This document shows positions 63,028 to 64,000 of a stretch of DNA of 64,000 bases, piece by piece (the first letter of the stretch is position 1; each line of letters opens with the position of its first letter). The DNA is from an uncultured Pseudomonadota bacterium. GTDB taxonomy: Bacteria; Myxococcota_A; UBA796; GCA-2862545. Made by a program: the position numbers and the translations under genes. The DNA lies in assembly GCA_913061235.1 (NCBI GenBank), contig CAJXTB010000011.1, positions 1 through 64,000 of the forward strand, written 5' to 3'. The notes under the pieces are model-generated. The model was not told where the DNA came from. It saw nothing but the letters and a program-made list of their open reading frames with translations, and ran no database searches.

Positions 63028-64000
63028 CTAGTTCGCCTCGGCGGCGGACTTGGCGATGCTGGTCGTGACGCCTGCAATCCCCTTGGTAAGCTCGGACTTC
63101 TTGTTGGCTTCGTTGGCCTTGTTTTGCCATGCCTGCTGGGAGTACCCGTCTGAGTTGGGGTCTGCGTTGACGTCGTCGGAGATCCCACTGGTTCTCTTCG
63201 CTTCGCGTTCGTTGCCGGCAGTCATGGACTTCTTCAGCGCCCCGAAGGCCGCCGAGGTCGCAAGCTTGCCCTGCTTGTCGCTGAACTCGTTGGTGCCGTT
63301 GATGACGTCTCCGAGCAGCGTAGCGCCTTGCCCCTTGGTGTAGTCGACGGCGAAGGTCTGGCCGACGGTGAGCGCGTTCTTGGTGAACTCGTTCTTACCG
63401 TTCTTGATGGAATTCTCGAAGGCGGCATCTCCGACGCCGTCGATGAACGTGTTCAGCCAGACAACGCTGACATCCAGACCGACCTTCTTGACGCCCTTTT
63501 CAAGGCCCTCTTCGAAGCCCTTGTCGTACGTGGTCTCATCCAACATCACCTTGCCGGTGCTGCCAACGACGGTCTCACCCGTCTTGACCAACAGCTGTGT
63601 GCCCTTGGCCAGCTTGACCGTGCTCTCGGTCAAGTTGCCTGCCTTGCCAGCCTTCTGGAGATTCAGCAGTTCCTTGCCCTTGAGCGCCTTGGTCATCTTG
63701 TCTGCGAGACCGGCGGTGGCGACTTCGAGGGCTAGCACGGCCGAGTCGTGAGCCATCTCTTCCCATCCGTAGCGACCTCCCTTGAGAGCCGCCTTCGTAC
63801 CGATGGTGGCCAGTCCGCTGGCCAAGGCCAGAAGCATGGGCGATGCCGCGCCTGCGGTGACGACAGAGAGCACCGCAGCGACGACGAGTCCAACGACCGT
63901 TGCGATGAGCTCGGTGTACACGTCCATAGTGTTTTGGTACGCGCTCTCGGCGGCTTCAAGCGATGATTCCTGGCCGCGGAAGGCAGCGAGTTCTTCGGTG
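63028..64000 (-). CDS. Partial hydrophobic/repeat protein (C-terminal part, runs off the edge)
   Basis: At least 324 codons; the frame stays open to the window end (TEELAAFRGQESSLEAAE, then the first Met at 63927), so this is the C-terminal part of a larger protein. A hydrophobic segment (VVGLVVAAVLSVVTAGAA) is followed by GGRYGWEEMAHDSAVLALEV and a Lys/Gly-rich helical region. Similar hydrophobic-then-charged C-terminal regions occur in large polymorphic-toxin or DUF4157/eCIS-associated proteins, but I cannot confirm that. It converges on the SDR gene, 7 bp apart. Confidence 0.55.
   Translation of the reverse strand, partial: TEELAAFRGQESSLEAAESAYQNTMDVYTELIATVVGLVVAAVLSVVTAGAASPMLLALASGLATIGTKAALKGGRYGWEEMAHDSAVLALEVATAGLADKMTKALKGKELLNLQKAGKAGNLTESTVKLAKGTQLLVKTGETVVGSTGKVMLDETTYDKGFEEGLEKGVKKVGLDVSVVWLNTFIDGVGDAAFENSIKNGKNEFTKNALTVGQTFAVDYTKGQGATLLGDVINGTNEFSDKQGKLATSAAFGALKKSMTAGNEREAKRTSGISDDVNADPNSDGYSQQAWQNKANEANKKSELTKGIAGVTTSIAKSAAEAN

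Overview
The window reads as part of the chromosome of a GC-rich Gram-negative bacterium, most likely a Myxococcota or 'Deltaproteobacteria'-type lineage. The evidence is the large share of secreted lipoproteins, DUF4215-type Cys-rich repeats, thrombospondin-type-3 Asp repeats, RCC1 propellers, collagen-like proteins and one MYXO-CTERM-like C-terminal sorting tail. No tRNA, rRNA or CRISPR array was recognised. The first 14 bases match the 3' part of the Nextera/Tn5 mosaic-end adapter, so position 1 is a contig end. The last gene runs off the right edge.

Layout. 0.1-14.4 kb: surface lipoproteins and small operons (an RCC1 lipoprotein, a double HU-like protein, a lipidated DUF2237 protein, VOC and J-domain proteins, a TetR regulator with a Tll0287-like haem protein, a pair of paralogous membrane TPR proteins, and a luciferase-like oxidoreductase). 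14.4-19.8 kb: dbpA helicase, a GFA protein, a VF530 DNA-binding protein, a rhodanese and an L,D-transpeptidase. 19.8-26.7 kb: a 1443-residue Asp-rich repeat protein and two secreted proteins, the second with a fibrinogen-like domain.

26.7-43.7 kb looks like an inserted accessory island. Its two edges carry a 165-bp imperfect direct repeat (about 91% identical by eye) made of the 3' end of the fibrinogen-domain gene plus the 3' end of the carbonic anhydrase gene. This suggests the two genes were once convergent neighbours and were separated by about 17 kb. The island carries a GAF protein, a Cys-rich RCC1 lipoprotein, a DUF1272 protein, a winged-helix/STAND/TPR regulator with a possible leader ORF, two exported left-handed beta-helix proteins, a MAPEG/TetR pair with twin operators, a coiled-coil lipoprotein, and decayed fragments of IS91-family transposase genes in most of its gene-poor gaps.

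43.8-64 kb returns to ordinary chromosome: carbonic anhydrase plus SulP transporter (stop-start coupled), a DUF2786 protein, LysR next to a membrane protein/hydrolase operon, aqpZ, an ABC exporter pair, tex, three tandem collagen-like secreted proteins, a membrane protein, a DEAD-box helicase, two SDR proteins (one with an N-terminal Zn ribbon and an atypical active site), an SRPBCC protein, another fibre-like protein and a truncated hydrophobic/repeat protein.

Five secreted proteins (25.5, 54.3, 55.1, 55.9 and 60.5 kb) share one N-terminal beta domain with different C-terminal parts, so they look like one surface-fibre family. The best candidates for undescribed biology are the bounded IS91-littered island with its two exported beta-helix proteins, the paralogous TPR operon at 9.2-13.4 kb, and the collagen-like trio.
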